From the NCBI RefSeq assembly GCF_019904255.1, contig NZ_CP063203.1, positions 1,178,001 to 1,242,000 of the forward strand: 64,000 bases of DNA. The letters are read 5' to 3'. The notes under the pieces were generated by a model that made no database searches, was not told where the DNA came from, and saw only the letters and a program-made list of their open reading frames with translations. The DNA is from Marixanthomonas sp. SCSIO 43207. Lineage in GTDB: Bacteria; Bacteroidota; Bacteroidia; Flavobacteriales; Flavobacteriaceae. This document shows positions 25,876 through 35,490 of the stretch, in pieces (positions within the stretch are counted from its first letter, which is position 1; each line of letters begins with the position of its first letter). Made by a program: the position numbers and the translations under genes.

Positions 25876-27777
25876 ATGAGTACCGTACAACGAGATATGT
25901 CCTTGACTGGACAGCCACCAAAAACAATAAACACTAAGCAAAAAATAGCGAGTTTTATTGGTCTTACAGGACTTTTAATATTGCTTCTAGCTGTTTTTAA
26001 TGTTGGTTTTCCTAATAAAACACTTTGGTTGAGTGTGTCTTTATTGGCTATGACTGTAGGAACCATCTGGTTTTCAAGAGAAGAGTACCTCACTAAACAT
26101 GAGGGGATTAAAAACCACGGAGTTTATTTTAAGTCACTTTCCTCTCGAGGGTTTTGGGCTTGGGTTTTAGGTATAGCTTTAACGTTATTTTATGTGGCAC
26201 TCTATTGGTTTCCGCAATATTTAGGATTGGTTAAAGACGGTGATAATACTGGAGTAATCTCGCTTTTTGATCCGTTGAGTAAGCTTTTAAGTGGTAATCC
26301 CGCAAGTCAGTGGTTTTTATACGGAACGTTATATACTTTGGCAATTCTCGTCTTTGGTATAAAGTTTATCTGGAAATACCGTCATAATAGATATGAAGTT
26401 ATTAGAACCTTTTCGGTGATGTTTTTTCAGTTGAGTTTTGCTTTTATCATTCCCGAGCTTCTTGTAAGGTTAAATCAACCCTATTACGACTTTAAAAATA
26501 TCTGGCCTCTCAATTATGAACTATTTGCAGGCTATAAAATTGATGAATTTTTAAGTGCCGGAGACGTAGGACTCATTATGCTTATATTCGGTATTCTTTC
26601 GGTTTTTGTTATCACTCCCATTCTCACATACAAATATGGAAAACGCTGGTATTGCTCGTGGGTTTGTGGTTGCGGAGGTCTTGCAGAGACTGCCGGTGAT
26701 CCTTTTCGCCACCTTTCTGATAAACGTATGGTTGCCTGGAAGGTAGAGCGATGGGTTGTACACAGTGTGGTTGTTTTTGTAACGGTAATGACAACAGCAG
26801 TTGTTTTTAGTTATTTACAAGCAAATGAATCACAATCTATTAGTGAGTGGAGCAATCTAGAAAATAAAGTGGTTTTTATGAGTGACGCTCAAGGTAAACC
26901 CATACACGAGCGTGTGCTGGCTGCACAACAGGCAAAAGCAAGTCAAGTAGTTTTTATCAATAAAAACGAATCGGTTGCTGGACCAACATTAACTTCTTCA
27001 GAAGGGATTACAATTCCTTTTTATACGGTTTCTGAAGCTGAAAATACAGCGGCATTAAACCGCTTAAAAAACGGACTAAGCGCTTCTCTATTAGTTGATT
27101 CGGCCTCAGGTGAATATATCACAATTGAAGATGGTGTAGAAACCTCCTTTTTTGATAACCTCTGGATCTCAAAAGAGTTTTTTATCTGGTTTGTTATAGG
27201 TTTACTCACACTTGTTTTTGGAGGAGTGATGCTTTTCAGAAGAGAGCAATTAGCAAAAGATGCTAAGTATGGAGCAATAGGATATTTTGTGGTTGTTATA
27301 TCAATATTGGTGTTTACGTATGTTAGTTCGCCAGGAAAATTATTCTTCTTTCCGGCTTATGAGTTGAGACAAACATATGGGTTTATAATTGGGGCGATGT
27401 TTAGCGGTGTTATAGGTGTTGGTTTTTACCCTATTTTCGGAAGCCGGGTTTGGTGTCGCTTTGGATGCCCTATGGCTGCTATTTTAGGTTTTCAGCAACG
27501 TTTGTTCTCTCGTTTCAGAATTACAACCAATGGCGGTCAATGTATCTCTTGTGGTAATTGTTCTACCTATTGCGAGATGGGAATTGACGTTAAAGCCTAT
27601 GCTCAAAAAGGGGAAAACATTGTTCGCAGTTCCTGTGTGGGTTGCGGAATTTGCTCGGCTGTGTGTCCGCGAGGTGTTTTAAAACTAGAAAATGGTTCTT
27701 TAAAAGGGCGTATTGATTCAAATGAAGTGCTTTTGGGCAACGACGTTAATTTAATGAATTATGTAAATTCAAAATAA
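25876..27777 (+). CDS. Membrane polyferredoxin (NapH/CcoG-like 4Fe-4S protein)
   Basis: 633 residues. About eight membrane helices with Cys motifs YCSWVCGCGGLAE and WCRFGCPMAAILG on helix ends, and a soluble loop at about 320-410. At the C-terminus are two 4Fe-4S clusters: CISCGNCSTYCEMG near residue 555 and CVGCGICSAVCPRG near residue 588. Such proteins pass electrons from quinol or flavoproteins. The loop between the helix sets resembles an extracytoplasmic insert. Paired with the flavoprotein directly upstream; the acceptor is unknown. Confidence 0.82.
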   Translation: MSTVQRDMSLTGQPPKTINTKQKIASFIGLTGLLILLLAVFNVGFPNKTLWLSVSLLAMTVGTIWFSREEYLTKHEGIKNHGVYFKSLSSRGFWAWVLGIALTLFYVALYWFPQYLGLVKDGDNTGVISLFDPLSKLLSGNPASQWFLYGTLYTLAILVFGIKFIWKYRHNRYEVIRTFSVMFFQLSFAFIIPELLVRLNQPYYDFKNIWPLNYELFAGYKIDEFLSAGDVGLIMLIFGILSVFVITPILTYKYGKRWYCSWVCGCGGLAETAGDPFRHLSDKRMVAWKVERWVVHSVVVFVTVMTTAVVFSYLQANESQSISEWSNLENKVVFMSDAQGKPIHERVLAAQQAKASQVVFINKNESVAGPTLTSSEGITIPFYTVSEAENTAALNRLKNGLSASLLVDSASGEYITIEDGVETSFFDNLWISKEFFIWFVIGLLTLVFGGVMLFRREQLAKDAKYGAIGYFVVVISILVFTYVSSPGKLFFFPAYELRQTYGFIIGAMFSGVIGVGFYPIFGSRVWCRFGCPMAAILGFQQRLFSRFRITTNGGQCISCGNCSTYCEMGIDVKAYAQKGENIVRSSCVGCGICSAVCPRGVLKLENGSLKGRIDSNEVLLGNDVNLMNYVNSK

Positions 27778-27831
27778 GGAGTTGTACGCAATAAAACTAA
27801 ATTTCTTCTTCTTTCATTTTTAATACAAAGT

Positions 27832-28527
27832 ATGTCTACTAGCATAAAAGTTATTATTCCGGCCTATAATGAAGCCGATTCTATTGGCAAAGTTATAGGT
27901 GATATTCCAAATAGGGTTGATGAGGTAGTTGTAGTAAGTAATAACTCAACAGATGCAACAATGGAGGTTGCAAAAAAAGCAGGCGCAACCGTACTTTCAG
28001 AAGAGAAACGAGGATATGGTTATGCTTGTTTGAAAGGAATGCATTACATTTCTCAACAAAGTAATCTGCCTGATATTATTGTTTTTCTAGATGGTGATTA
28101 TAGCGATTATCCAGAAGAACTCACAAAAATCGTAGCACCAATACTTGATGATGATATTGATTTTGTGATAGGTGCTAGGGATAAAAAGTTACGTGAAGAT
28201 GGTTCTATGACCTTTCCGCAAAAGTTTGGTAATTGGTTAGCTACTTCATTAATGCGACTTTTTTTTAATTCAAAATTTACAGATCTAGGACCCTTTAGAG
28301 CTATAAAGTATGACAAGTTGCTTGCGCTCAATATGGAAGACAAAACGTATGGTTGGACTGTAGAAATGCAGTTAAAAGCATTAAAACAAAATTTTAGTTA
28401 CATAGAAGTCCCTGTTCATTATAGAAATAGAATAGGTGTTTCAAAAGTTTCAGGAACGGTAAAAGGTGCTATCTTTGCGGGCATAAAAATCCTTACTTGG
28501 ATCTTCAAATACAGTTTTAAAAAATGA
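27832..28527 (+). CDS. GT2 glycosyltransferase, dolichol-phosphate-mannose-synthase-like
   Basis: 231 residues. IKVIIPAYNEADSIGKVI, VVVSNNSTDAT and IIVFLDGDYSDYPEEL (DxD-like) mark a soluble GT-A enzyme. FTDLGPFRAIKYDKLL and YGWTVEMQLKAL are typical of DPM/polyprenol-phosphate glycosyltransferases. Predicted to load a sugar onto a polyprenyl phosphate at the inner face. It overlaps the next GT by 4 bases, so the two form an operon. Confidence 0.85.
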   Translation: MSTSIKVIIPAYNEADSIGKVIGDIPNRVDEVVVVSNNSTDATMEVAKKAGATVLSEEKRGYGYACLKGMHYISQQSNLPDIIVFLDGDYSDYPEELTKIVAPILDDDIDFVIGARDKKLREDGSMTFPQKFGNWLATSLMRLFFNSKFTDLGPFRAIKYDKLLALNMEDKTYGWTVEMQLKALKQNFSYIEVPVHYRNRIGVSKVSGTVKGAIFAGIKILTWIFKYSFKK

Positions 28528-30014
28528 TACTGGATATAAGCATTGTTATAATTTATTCTGTAGCATTACTGCTCATTTTTTTATATGCTTTGGCACAGCT
28601 CAACCTTTTTGTTAATTACTTAAAAGCAAAGAAGGCTAATAAAACAGCGCCGGTTTTTGATTTTTCAAATTCTGAAGAAATTCCTTTTGTAACCATTCAA
28701 CTTCCCGTTTATAATGAGTTGTATGTAATGGAGCGCCTTTTAAATAATATTGCAAAAATTGACTATCCAAGTGATAAGCTTGAAATACAAGTGCTTGACG
28801 ATTCTACAGACGAATCTTTTCAAAAAACAGCTGCTCATATTGAAACATTAAGAGCTTCGGGGCTAGACATACTTCACATTCACCGAAAAGAACGAATTGG
28901 TTTTAAGGCAGGTGCTTTGAAAGAGGGTTTAAAAACTGCCAAAGGAGAATTTATTGCCATTTTTGATGCAGATTTCCTTCCGAAAAAAGATTGGTTACAA
29001 CAAACAATACCCTTTTTTAAAGATGAAAAAATAGGAGTCGTTCAAACGCGTTGGGGGCACATAAATAGAGATTATTCTTTGTTGACCAAAATACAAGCCT
29101 TTGCACTAGATTTTCACTTTGTACTAGAACAAGTTGGTCGCAATTTTGGCAATCACTTTATCAACTTCAATGGTACTGCGGGTGTGTGGCGCAAAAGCTG
29201 TATCATCGATGCAGGAAACTGGGAAGGCGATACACTTACCGAAGACTTAGATTTGAGTTACCGCGCCCAACTCAAAAAATGGAAGTTTAAATATTTGGAA
29301 GATGTAGAAACCCCAGCCGAATTGCCTGTGGTGATAAGCGCAGCGAAGTCGCAACAATTTAGATGGAATAAAGGCGCTGCTGAAAATTTCCAAAAACTTT
29401 ATGTAAAGCTTTTAAAAGATCCCTCTGTGTCATTTAAAACAAAATTTCACAGTTTTTTTCATTTGCTCAACAGTAGCATGTTTTTATTAATATTGACAGT
29501 TGCTGTTTTAAGTGTGCCGATGCTTTATATTAAAGCTGCACATCCAGAATGGGCAGTGGTGTTTTATATACTAGCCGGGTTTGCCTTTAGTACGGTTATC
29601 TTTTTTATGTGTTATTGGCTTACATACTCAAAGATACACGGCGGTGGATTTAAAAATTTTCTGAAATATATTGGAATGTTCTTTACATTTTTTTCTGTGG
29701 CGATGGGCTTTTCAGTGCATAATTCTATTGCGGTACTAGAAGGGCATTTTGGTAAGAAAAGTGACTTTATACGAACTCCAAAATTTAATATTTCAACATT
29801 AAAAGAAAGTTGGAAAGGCAATAAATACTTAACCAAAAATGTATCAGGTAATACTATTATTGAAGGTATTTTAATGCTCTATTTCGCCTTTGGAATGTAT
29901 AGTGCTTTTGTGGTAGGAAAAGAAGATGGCGATTTTGGTTTATTTCCGTTTCACTTGATGCTTTTTATAGGTTTTGGCTTTGTATTTTTTAAGAGCTTGT
30001 TGAGTAGAACCTAA
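28524..30014 (+). CDS. Membrane GT2 glycosyltransferase (cellulose-synthase-like)
   Basis: 496 residues. An N-terminal membrane helix precedes a catalytic domain with VLDDSTDE, FDADFLPKKDW, TEDLDLSYRAQ and QFRWNKGAAENF (QxxRW). Four to five C-terminal helices follow. QxxRW with TED is the processive GT2 signature, although ceramide glucosyltransferase-like non-processive enzymes share it. Overlaps the preceding GT by 4 bases; convergent with the AraC gene with no spacer. Confidence 0.85.
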   Translation: MILDISIVIIYSVALLLIFLYALAQLNLFVNYLKAKKANKTAPVFDFSNSEEIPFVTIQLPVYNELYVMERLLNNIAKIDYPSDKLEIQVLDDSTDESFQKTAAHIETLRASGLDILHIHRKERIGFKAGALKEGLKTAKGEFIAIFDADFLPKKDWLQQTIPFFKDEKIGVVQTRWGHINRDYSLLTKIQAFALDFHFVLEQVGRNFGNHFINFNGTAGVWRKSCIIDAGNWEGDTLTEDLDLSYRAQLKKWKFKYLEDVETPAELPVVISAAKSQQFRWNKGAAENFQKLYVKLLKDPSVSFKTKFHSFFHLLNSSMFLLILTVAVLSVPMLYIKAAHPEWAVVFYILAGFAFSTVIFFMCYWLTYSKIHGGGFKNFLKYIGMFFTFFSVAMGFSVHNSIAVLEGHFGKKSDFIRTPKFNISTLKESWKGNKYLTKNVSGNTIIEGILMLYFAFGMYSAFVVGKEDGDFGLFPFHLMLFIGFGFVFFKSLLSRT

Positions 30015-30938
30015 TCAAGAAAACGATTGTCTAAACTGTTGTGGCGTCATTAATTCAAGTTTTTTAAATTGACGGTTAAAGTAACTTACATTGTTAAAAC
30101 CCGATTTAAACGCTATTTCTGAAATAAGCATATTTCGGTTTTTCTTCATCAACTTTTTTGCAAATTTTATTTTTTCAGAATTCATAAAATCAATAGGTGA
30201 GATACCTAAGGTGTTTTTAAACTTTTTATGAAAATTAGACGTACTCATGTATGCTTTTTCTGCGAGCTTGTCTATGCTTATACTTTTATCGGTTAAGTTT
30301 TCTTTAATATACTTTACTACTGAGCCTATACGTGTATCGCTAAATATCTCTAGATGATCATTTAAAATGGTATATTTTGCTTTAGTTTGAAGCAGTCGTA
30401 CAATTAACTCTTGAATCATTAAATCAAGCAAAACATCTTTTGAAGTAGAGTTTTGGGTAAATGTATTAACCAATCGATCAATCAAGTAATTCACCTCAGT
30501 TTGATTGGTAAGGTGAGAAGCCATCCCTTCTTCAAGATTCCATTTATTATTTTCATTTTCAATTTGTACGTGTTGATTAAATTTTAAAGCAACTTCACTT
30601 ATTTTTTCTGGATCAATACCTAGGGCCAAACATTGTGTAGGGCTGTTTTTGGTAGCAATAGGAAAATCTATAACCATTTCTTTATCAGCAGGCATTACTA
30701 CAGATTCGCCTGGAAGAAAATCAAACGCTGGCAAATTTTCAAGGTGCATTATTTTTTTTCCTGTAAGCATACTCGCAATAACCGGAAAGTCAAAGGTAAG
30801 CGAAACACGTTCTGCAACTTTATGGGTTTCAAAAATATTTAACTCAGAATACTCTGCATTATAGGTGGTTCTGTTTTCAACAAGAGTGAAAAGCTTTCGG
30901 GTTTCTCTATGCCTGGCTAAGGAATGATTCATATTCAA
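30015..30938 (-). CDS. AraC-family transcriptional regulator
   Basis: 307 residues. The C-terminal 100 residues are the double HTH AraC domain (SISIDKLAEKAYMSTSNFHKKF, ISEIAFKSGFNNVSYFNRQFKK). The N-terminal 190 residues are an AraC_N-like sensor (FDFPVIASML, FDFLPGESVVMPADKEM). Divergent from the aldehyde dehydrogenase gene, with repeats in the shared gap, so it likely controls that gene. Confidence 0.9.
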   Translation of the reverse strand: MNMNHSLARHRETRKLFTLVENRTTYNAEYSELNIFETHKVAERVSLTFDFPVIASMLTGKKIMHLENLPAFDFLPGESVVMPADKEMVIDFPIATKNSPTQCLALGIDPEKISEVALKFNQHVQIENENNKWNLEEGMASHLTNQTEVNYLIDRLVNTFTQNSTSKDVLLDLMIQELIVRLLQTKAKYTILNDHLEIFSDTRIGSVVKYIKENLTDKSISIDKLAEKAYMSTSNFHKKFKNTLGISPIDFMNSEKIKFAKKLMKKNRNMLISEIAFKSGFNNVSYFNRQFKKLELMTPQQFRQSFS

Positions 30939-31009
30939 TAGTAATGAAAAATTTCAGAAAAAATCTAAAAAAACAGAAATGTGTTATGTTTCAATAGTAT
31001 TGTGCAATA
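30934..31009. promoter_or_regulatory. Repeats in the AraC/aldehyde dehydrogenase intergenic region
   Basis: A 10-base direct repeat TTCAATAGTA lies at 30934-30943 (touching the AraC start) and 30990-30999, and the palindrome TATTGTGCAATA at 30998-31009 overlaps the second copy. The spacing suits an AraC-type dimer operator. Inferred from position only. Confidence 0.45.
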
Positions 31010-31081
31010 GTTTAATAATATAATAAAATATCTTTAAAAAGATTATAAAAATAATAAAATAACACCTAAAATTTTATCATT

Positions 31082-32605
31082 ATGAGCGATATTAAAACGG
31101 AAAAAGGAAAAGCTATACAACGACCAAATTTTAAAGACACTTATGATAATTTCATAGGCGGAAAATGGGTAAAACCGGTTAAAGGTGACTATTTTGAAAG
31201 TATATCACCGGTTGATGGTGATTCTTTTACAAAAGTAGCACGATCTACCAAAGAAGATGTTGATAAAGCTTTGGATGCCGCTTGGGAAGCAGCTAAAACT
31301 TGGAACAAAACGTCAGCCACTGAACGAAGCAATGTATTATTAAAAATTGCCGATATTATAGAAGAAAACATAGAAACATTGGCGCGTGCCGAAACTTGGG
31401 ATAATGGGAAACCTATTAGAGAAACTACCAATGCAGATTTACCTTTGGCTGTTGATCATTTTAGATATTTTGCAGGTGTAATACGTGCAGAGGAAGGTGG
31501 TGCTAGCGAATTAGATCAAAACACTGTATCATTAAATATTTGGGAACCGCTTGGTGTTGTAGGACAAATTATCCCTTGGAATTTTCCCATACTCATGGCT
31601 GCCTGGAAGCTAGCTCCTGCTCTGGCTGCCGGAAATTGTGTGGTTTTAAAACCCGCCGAACAAACGCCTGTAGGGATAATGATTTTGGCAGAATTAATTC
31701 AAGATGTAATTCCTGCCGGTGTTTTAAACATAATCAATGGTTTTGGTCTTGAAGCCGGTAAACCCTTAGCGTCGAGCTCACGTATTAATAAAATTGCTTT
31801 TACGGGTGAAACTACCACAGGTCAAATGATTATGCAGTATGCTTCCAAAAACATAATCCCTGTTACGCTAGAGCTAGGCGGAAAATCACCAAATATTTTC
31901 TTTAAAAGTGTGATGGATGCAGATGATGCGTTTTTAGACAAGGCAATTGAAGGAGCTGTTCTTTTTGCTTTCAATCAAGGTGAAGTATGTACTTGTCCTT
32001 CCCGAATTTTAGTTGAAGAAAGTATTTTTGATGAATTTATGGAGCGAGTAGTAGAACGTACCAAAGCGATTAAAATTGGGCATCCGCTTGATCCTGAAAC
32101 TATGATGGGAGCACAAGCTTCAAATGATCAATATGAAAAAATATTGAATTATATAAACATAGGAAAAGAAGAAGGATGTGAAGTACTTTCAGGTGGTGAT
32201 GCAGCTTATAATGAAGGCCTAGAAGGTGGTTATTACATTCAGCCAACAATCTTTAAAGGAAACAACAAAATGAGAGTATTTCAAGAAGAAATATTTGGCC
32301 CCGTTGTGTGTGTAACTAGCTTTAAAAATGAAGACGAAGCTATTGAAATAGCAAATGATACTTTATATGGTCTAGGCGCAGGTGTATGGACACGTGATAT
32401 GCATCAAGCGTATCAAATTTCTAGAGAGGTAAAAGCGGGTAGAGTATGGGTGAACAATTATCACGCTTATCCGGCTCACGCACCATTTGGCGGGTATAAA
32501 AAATCTGGAATTGGACGTGAAAACCATAAAATGATGCTCGATCATTATAGACAAACTAAAAACATGCTTATTTCATATGATAAGAATAAGTTAGGTTTCT
32601 TTTAA
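31082..32605 (+). CDS. NAD-dependent aldehyde dehydrogenase (acetaldehyde dehydrogenase-like)
   Basis: 507 residues. NAD fold with [20 protein letters not shown] and [11 protein letters not shown], catalytic Glu in [11 protein letters not shown], and catalytic Cys near residue 303 in [11 protein letters not shown]. The closing [13 protein letters not shown] and YDKNKLGFF end fit ExaC/AldB-type enzymes that oxidise acetaldehyde and similar aldehydes. Followed by a terminator and a DUF779 gene; the ALDH-DUF779 pair recurs widely. Likely controlled by the divergent AraC. Confidence 0.92.
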   Translation: MSDIKTEKGKAIQRPNFKDTYDNFIGGKWVKPVKGDYFESISPVDGDSFTKVARSTKEDVDKALDAAWEAAKTWNKTSATERSNVLLKIADIIEENIETLARAETWDNGKPIRETTNADLPLAVDHFRYFAGVIRAEEGGASELDQNTVSLNIWEPLGVVGQIIPWNFPILMAAWKLAPALAAGNCVVLKPAEQTPVGIMILAELIQDVIPAGVLNIINGFGLEAGKPLASSSRINKIAFTGETTTGQMIMQYASKNIIPVTLELGGKSPNIFFKSVMDADDAFLDKAIEGAVLFAFNQGEVCTCPSRILVEESIFDEFMERVVERTKAIKIGHPLDPETMMGAQASNDQYEKILNYINIGKEEGCEVLSGGDAAYNEGLEGGYYIQPTIFKGNNKMRVFQEEIFGPVVCVTSFKNEDEAIEIANDTLYGLGAGVWTRDMHQAYQISREVKAGRVWVNNYHAYPAHAPFGGYKKSGIGRENHKMMLDHYRQTKNMLISYDKNKLGFF

Positions 32606-32624
32606 AATTTAGTTGTTTTAAACG

Positions 32625-32650
32625 GGCCGGAACATATTTCCGGCCTTTAT
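32625..32650 (+). terminator. Terminator after aldehyde dehydrogenase
   Basis: Perfect arms GGCCGGAA / TTCCGGCC around CATAT, then TTTATTAT. It lies between the dehydrogenase and DUF779 genes, so it may attenuate the second gene. Confidence 0.75.
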
Positions 32651-32665
32651 TATAAAATTAGGATT

Positions 32666-33055
32666 ATGCAAAATACCAGAGTAGCAATTACAGATGAGGC
32701 AAAGAAAATTGTAGAACAGATGAAAGAGCAACACGGCAAACTTATCTTTCATCAAAGTGGAGGTTGTTGTGATGGTTCGTCACCAATGTTAATTTCAAAA
32801 GATGATTTTTATTTAGATGAAAGTGATATTCTATTGGGTGAAGTTGCTGGAGTATCATTTTATATGAATCAAGACCAATACGAATACTGGAAACACACAC
32901 ATTTAACTGTGGATATTACCAAGGGTCGTGGCTCAAGTTTTTCAGTAGAAATTCCTTTAGGTATTCGGTTTGTAATAAAATCAAGATTATTAACAGAAGC
33001 CGAAAATGAACATTTCAGAAAAATAGAAGCTAGTAAAAATGAATTTTTACCTTAA
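32666..33055 (+). CDS. DUF779 protein
   Basis: 129 residues with the family core LIFHQSGGCCDGSSPM and VTKGRGSSFSVEIPLGIRF-type end. The paired Cys may bind metal. DUF779 genes nearly always sit next to an acetaldehyde dehydrogenase gene, as here, so it probably assists that enzyme. Its stop overlaps the stop of the convergent peptidase gene by 3 to 4 bases. Confidence 0.88.
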   Translation: MQNTRVAITDEAKKIVEQMKEQHGKLIFHQSGGCCDGSSPMLISKDDFYLDESDILLGEVAGVSFYMNQDQYEYWKHTHLTVDITKGRGSSFSVEIPLGIRFVIKSRLLTEAENEHFRKIEASKNEFLP

Positions 33056-34311
33056 AAAGTCACTTCAGCTTCAATCAACTTTCCATCTCTTTCAATTGTT
33101 ACTGTAGCGGTTTGTCCTTTTTCAAATTTTGAAAGTGACTCCATATAACTCATCATATCAGTTATTTCATGTTCCCCCATTTTTTTAACAACATCACCTT
33201 TTTGCAAGCCTGCTTTTTGTGCAGGGCGGTCTTCACTTACACCATCAATACGCATGCCTTCACCGTCAAATAAATAATCGGGTACTACACCAAGGGTTAC
33301 TTTAAAGTCGGGTACTACTTCGCTTTCGTTTTTGGTTTTTTTAAAGGCTAGTTTACCGTTGTCATCCAGATCTGAAATGATATTAAAAATATAGTCAAAT
33401 ACCATTTTCATACCTTCATAGTTCAGTTTTTCTGCATCGTCGCCCGGTTTGTGATAATCTTCGTGTTGTCCCGTAAAAAAGTGAAGCACCGGAATATCTG
33501 CCAAATAAAACGAAGTGTGATCGCTTGGTCCCACGCCGCTTTCATGCTCTACTATGTTTAAATTAGCATCATTATTTGCAAAAAGTGTTTGCTTAAAAAC
33601 AGGCGAACTACCTACGCCGTGAACAGCTAAAGTTTTTTCTTCATTAAGCCTTCCTACCATGTCCATATTGATCATATAACTTACTTTTTTGGTGTCGATG
33701 GTTGGATTTTTTACAAAATAATTGGAGCCTAACAACCCTTCTTCTTCTCCTGAAAAAGCAATAAACAAGTAATTATTGTTTTGTAAACTGTCCTTGCTTT
33801 GCTTAGCTTGCAAGTGTTCAGCGAGTTTTAATAAAATGGCTACACCACTAGCGTTATCATCAGCTCCATTATGAATAGCTTCACCTTCACGATATAAAGA
33901 CCCTTCACCGCCCATTCCTAAGTGATCATAATGAGCGCCAATAATTACAGTATTTTCTGCTTTATTATCAATATAACCAACAACATTGGTTCCTGTTGTG
34001 GTACTATCAGAAATGCTGGTAAATTCTGTTTCTTTGTGGGGATCGCTACTAGATCGAAAACTAAAGGTTTGTGTGTAATTACCTTCATACCCTCTAGGCT
34101 GTAACCCAATACTAGTAAAGCGTTTTTTTATATATTCTGCAGCTTTTTTTTCACCTTCAGTACCCGTTCTACGACCGTTAAAAGTATCATCGGCTAGAAT
34201 AGATACATCTTCTTTCATTGAAACAGGGGTTGTTTTTTCTTCTTTACAAGAAAGTAATATTACCGCTAAAAAAACTGTTACAAATAGTCTCATATCCTTA
34301 TTTTTACACAA
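33052..34311 (-). CDS. M28 family zinc metallopeptidase with PDZ domain, lipoprotein
   Basis: 419 residues. Lipobox VILLSCKEE. Peptidase M28 core with zinc ligands in GAHYDHLGMG, HNGADDNASGVAI and FSGEEEGLLGSNYF, plus VGPSDHTSF. A PDZ-like domain occupies about residues 330-419 (RPAQKAGLQKGDVVKKMGEHEI). Likely an aminopeptidase at the cell envelope. Divergent from the propeller gene with 14 bases between. Confidence 0.9.
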   Translation of the reverse strand: MCKNKDMRLFVTVFLAVILLSCKEEKTTPVSMKEDVSILADDTFNGRRTGTEGEKKAAEYIKKRFTSIGLQPRGYEGNYTQTFSFRSSSDPHKETEFTSISDSTTTGTNVVGYIDNKAENTVIIGAHYDHLGMGGEGSLYREGEAIHNGADDNASGVAILLKLAEHLQAKQSKDSLQNNNYLFIAFSGEEEGLLGSNYFVKNPTIDTKKVSYMINMDMVGRLNEEKTLAVHGVGSSPVFKQTLFANNDANLNIVEHESGVGPSDHTSFYLADIPVLHFFTGQHEDYHKPGDDAEKLNYEGMKMVFDYIFNIISDLDDNGKLAFKKTKNESEVVPDFKVTLGVVPDYLFDGEGMRIDGVSEDRPAQKAGLQKGDVVKKMGEHEITDMMSYMESLSKFEKGQTATVTIERDGKLIEAEVTF

Positions 34312-34325
34312 AATTAGAATAAAAT

Positions 34326-35447
34326 ATGAAAGTTGTCTACCTATTTGTATTGGTATTGTGTTTTGCTTCTTGTAAAAACATATCAGAAGAGAAAAAAGAA
34401 ACTAAAGAAATACCTTCTGAAGAAAATAAAATGGTATCAAACACCAAAAGTGATAGTTTAATTTATCCTGAAGAAAAACACTTTAAGTCTATTAGACAAA
34501 TAACCTTTGGAGGCGATAATGCTGAAGCTTATTGGAGTTTTGATGATAAAAAGCTGGTTTTTCAATCAAATTATGATGGCTGGGGTGTGTCATGTGATCA
34601 AATGTTTTTAATGAATGTGGACGAAAGTTTTGAAAATAAACAACCACCTATGGTTAGCACAGGAAAAGGACGAACAACCTGCTCTTACTTTATGCCAGAC
34701 AATAAGCATATAGTATACGCATCTACGCATTTAAAAGATGAAGCTTGCCCAGACGTACCACTTCGTAATAACGGAAAATACGTTTGGCCGGTATATGACA
34801 GTTTTGACATCTTCGTGGCAGATCTAGAAGGTAATATAACTGCACAATTAACAGATGAACCAGGGTATGATGCCGAAGCAACAGTATCACCAAAAGGAGA
34901 TAAGATTGTTTTTACAAGCGATAGAAGTGGTGACCTTGAGTTGTACACAATGAACCTAGACGGCAGTGATGTAAAGCAAATTACAGACGAATTAGGGTAT
35001 GATGGCGGCGCTTTCTTTTCTCCAGATGGGAGTAAACTTATTTTCCGTTCTTCTAGACCAAAAACAGCTTCTGAAATCAAAGAATACAAAGACTTATTGG
35101 CTAAAGGACTAGTACAACCTACCGAAATGGAACTTTATATTTGTAATGCTGACGGAAGCGATTTGCGCCAACTCACCAACTTAGGAAACGCAAATTGGGC
35201 GCCGTTTTTTCATCCAAGTGGTGAGAAGGTATTATTCAGTAGTAATTTTGAAGCAGAACGTGGATTTCCATTTAATTTATATTTAATTGACATTGATGGA
35301 AAAAATCTAGAACGCGTTACACACGGTAAAACTTTTGATGCATTTCCTGTTTTTTCAAATGACGGAAAACATTTAGTATTTTCTTCAAATAGAAATAATG
35401 GCGGTACGCGAGATACAAATTTGTTTATTGCAGAATGGCAAGACTAA
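34326..35447 (+). CDS. TolB-like PD40 beta-propeller lipoprotein
   Basis: 373 residues. Lipobox LCFASCKNI. PD40/TolB-like repeats recur: DAEATVSPKGDKIVFTSDRS, YDGGAFFSPDGSKLIFRSSR, WAPFFHPSGEKVLFSSN and DAFPVFSNDGKHLVFSSNRN. Together they form a six-bladed propeller. It probably binds peptides or proteins in the periplasm. No tol/pal genes nearby. Confidence 0.85.
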   Translation: MKVVYLFVLVLCFASCKNISEEKKETKEIPSEENKMVSNTKSDSLIYPEEKHFKSIRQITFGGDNAEAYWSFDDKKLVFQSNYDGWGVSCDQMFLMNVDESFENKQPPMVSTGKGRTTCSYFMPDNKHIVYASTHLKDEACPDVPLRNNGKYVWPVYDSFDIFVADLEGNITAQLTDEPGYDAEATVSPKGDKIVFTSDRSGDLELYTMNLDGSDVKQITDELGYDGGAFFSPDGSKLIFRSSRPKTASEIKEYKDLLAKGLVQPTEMELYICNADGSDLRQLTNLGNANWAPFFHPSGEKVLFSSNFEAERGFPFNLYLIDIDGKNLERVTHGKTFDAFPVFSNDGKHLVFSSNRNNGGTRDTNLFIAEWQD

Positions 35448-35490
35448 CTTAAAACAGAAAGTACTCTATAAGCCGAAGTAAAAAATCACC

